This document shows, piece after piece, positions 5,847-6,449 of a stretch of DNA of 6,449 nucleotides. How positions within the stretch are numbered: the stretch's first letter is position 1; each line of letters opens with the position of its first letter. The notes beneath the pieces were generated by a model. That model did no database searches and was not told where the DNA came from. It was given only the letters and a program-made list of their open reading frames with translations. Made by a program: the position numbers and the translations under genes. This DNA comes from Desulfobacula sp. (lineage in GTDB: Bacteria > Desulfobacterota > Desulfobacteria > Desulfobacterales > Desulfobacteraceae), in assembly GCA_029940245.1 (NCBI GenBank), contig JAOZRF010000149.1:424-6872 (forward strand). Direction: 5' to 3'.

Positions 5847-6449
5847 TAGAAATAAAAAATATATACAAAACATTTTTTGTCCCCCACGAGGTTAAAGCCC
5901 TTGTGGATGTTTCAAATAAAGTTGAACTTGGAGAAGTCGTGGTTGTGATCGGGCCTTCCGGCTCTGGAAAGAGTACCTTTTTAAGATGCCTGAATCGACT
6001 GGAAACAGCAGAGCAAGGCCAAATCCTCGTGGATGGCGTGGATATCTTTGATCCGAAAACAGATATCAATAAAGTCCGGGCGGAAATGGGAATGGTGTTC
6101 CAGTCCTTTAACCTTTTCCCCCACCTGTCCATTCTGGGGAATGTGACCATTTCCCAGAAACTGGTCAGAAAAAGGGGTAAAAAAGAGCGTGAGGAAAAAG
6201 CCATGGCCATTCTTGAAAAAGTTGGTATCAGCGATAAAGCTAACGCACACCCATCAAACCTTTCAGGAGGGCAGCAGCAGCGTGTGGCCATTGCCAGGGC
6301 TCTTGCCATGGATCCCAAAATCATGCTGTTTGACGAGCCTACATCTGCCCTTGATCCGGAAATGATAGGTGAAGTTCTGGATGTCATGAAAACCCTTGCA
6401 AAAGAAGGCATGACAATGGTTTGTGTCACCCATGAAATGGGGTTTGCAA
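5843..6449 (+). CDS. glnQ: Amino-acid ABC transporter ATP-binding protein (GlnQ type), 3'-truncated
   Basis: The ATG at 5843 overlaps the permease TGA (ATGA) and is preceded by GGAGG at 5827-5831. The frame stays open to the window end: 202 codons plus one base, of an expected 240-245. All catalytic motifs fall inside: Walker [10 protein letters not shown] (37-45), Q-loop Q87 in [10 protein letters not shown], signature [16 protein letters not shown] (140-155), Walker B IMLFDEP with E165 as catalytic base, D-loop SALDP, and switch H197 in [19 protein letters not shown] and the overall sequence closely follow GlnQ/ArtP-type ATPases that power polar amino-acid uptake; the symbol names the family, not a proven glutamine substrate. 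The protein should sit on the cytoplasmic face, bound to the permease EAA loop. Only the C-terminal 40 or so residues are missing. Confidence 0.95.
   Translation, partial: MIEIKNIYKTFFVPHEVKALVDVSNKVELGEVVVVIGPSGSGKSTFLRCLNRLETAEQGQILVDGVDIFDPKTDINKVRAEMGMVFQSFNLFPHLSILGNVTISQKLVRKRGKKEREEKAMAILEKVGISDKANAHPSNLSGGQQQRVAIARALAMDPKIMLFDEPTSALDPEMIGEVLDVMKTLAKEGMTMVCVTHEMGFA

Noticed and set aside
5794..6429. Long open frame (211 codons) on the minus strand
   Set aside because: It lies opposite the ATPase gene, whose reading frame carries every ABC ATPase motif; the reverse product shows no recognisable family and is a shadow.

Overview
The window is a protein-coding stretch of bacterial chromosome with moderate GC and AT-rich intergenic DNA. 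It holds six protein genes, two of them cut by the window edges. Gene style (Gram-negative periplasmic binding protein, polar amino-acid ABC transporter, crotonase next to an MFS carrier, a possible -24/-12 promoter element) fits an anaerobic deltaproteobacterium such as a member of the Desulfobacteraceae. This taxonomic guess is inference; no rRNA or marker gene is present. No rRNA, tRNA, CRISPR array, transposon or phage gene was seen.

Region 1 (1-1935, + strand): the 3' part of an enoyl-CoA hydratase/isomerase (crotonase) gene, followed without a gap by a 12-TM MFS transporter gene that probably starts at TTG. The two look co-transcribed, suggesting acyl-CoA metabolism linked to carboxylate or other small-molecule transport.

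Region 2 (1973-3681, - strand): a two-gene operon convergent to region 1. The promoter-proximal gene encodes a small calcineurin-like metallophosphoesterase with an altered first metal motif. It overlaps by ATGA a gene for an unusual protein that joins a ParB/sulfiredoxin-like domain, a helical middle domain with an FPxRTxADLY motif, and a C-terminal Lrp/AsnC-type (RAM) ligand-binding domain without a helix-turn-helix. This pair is the least understood part of the window and the best candidate for an undescribed system.

Region 3 (3682-3917): a 236-base AT-rich divergent intergenic region with candidate promoters for both sides, including a GG-N10-GC sigma-54-like element, and an operator-like palindrome before the binding-protein gene.

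Region 4 (3918-6449, + strand): a polar amino-acid ABC importer in the order periplasmic binding protein, permease, ATPase (cut at the window end). A strong intrinsic terminator between the binding-protein and permease genes should give more binding protein than membrane components. Permease and ATPase genes overlap by ATGA. The permease carries an unusual periplasmic insertion of about 85 residues after its first membrane helix.
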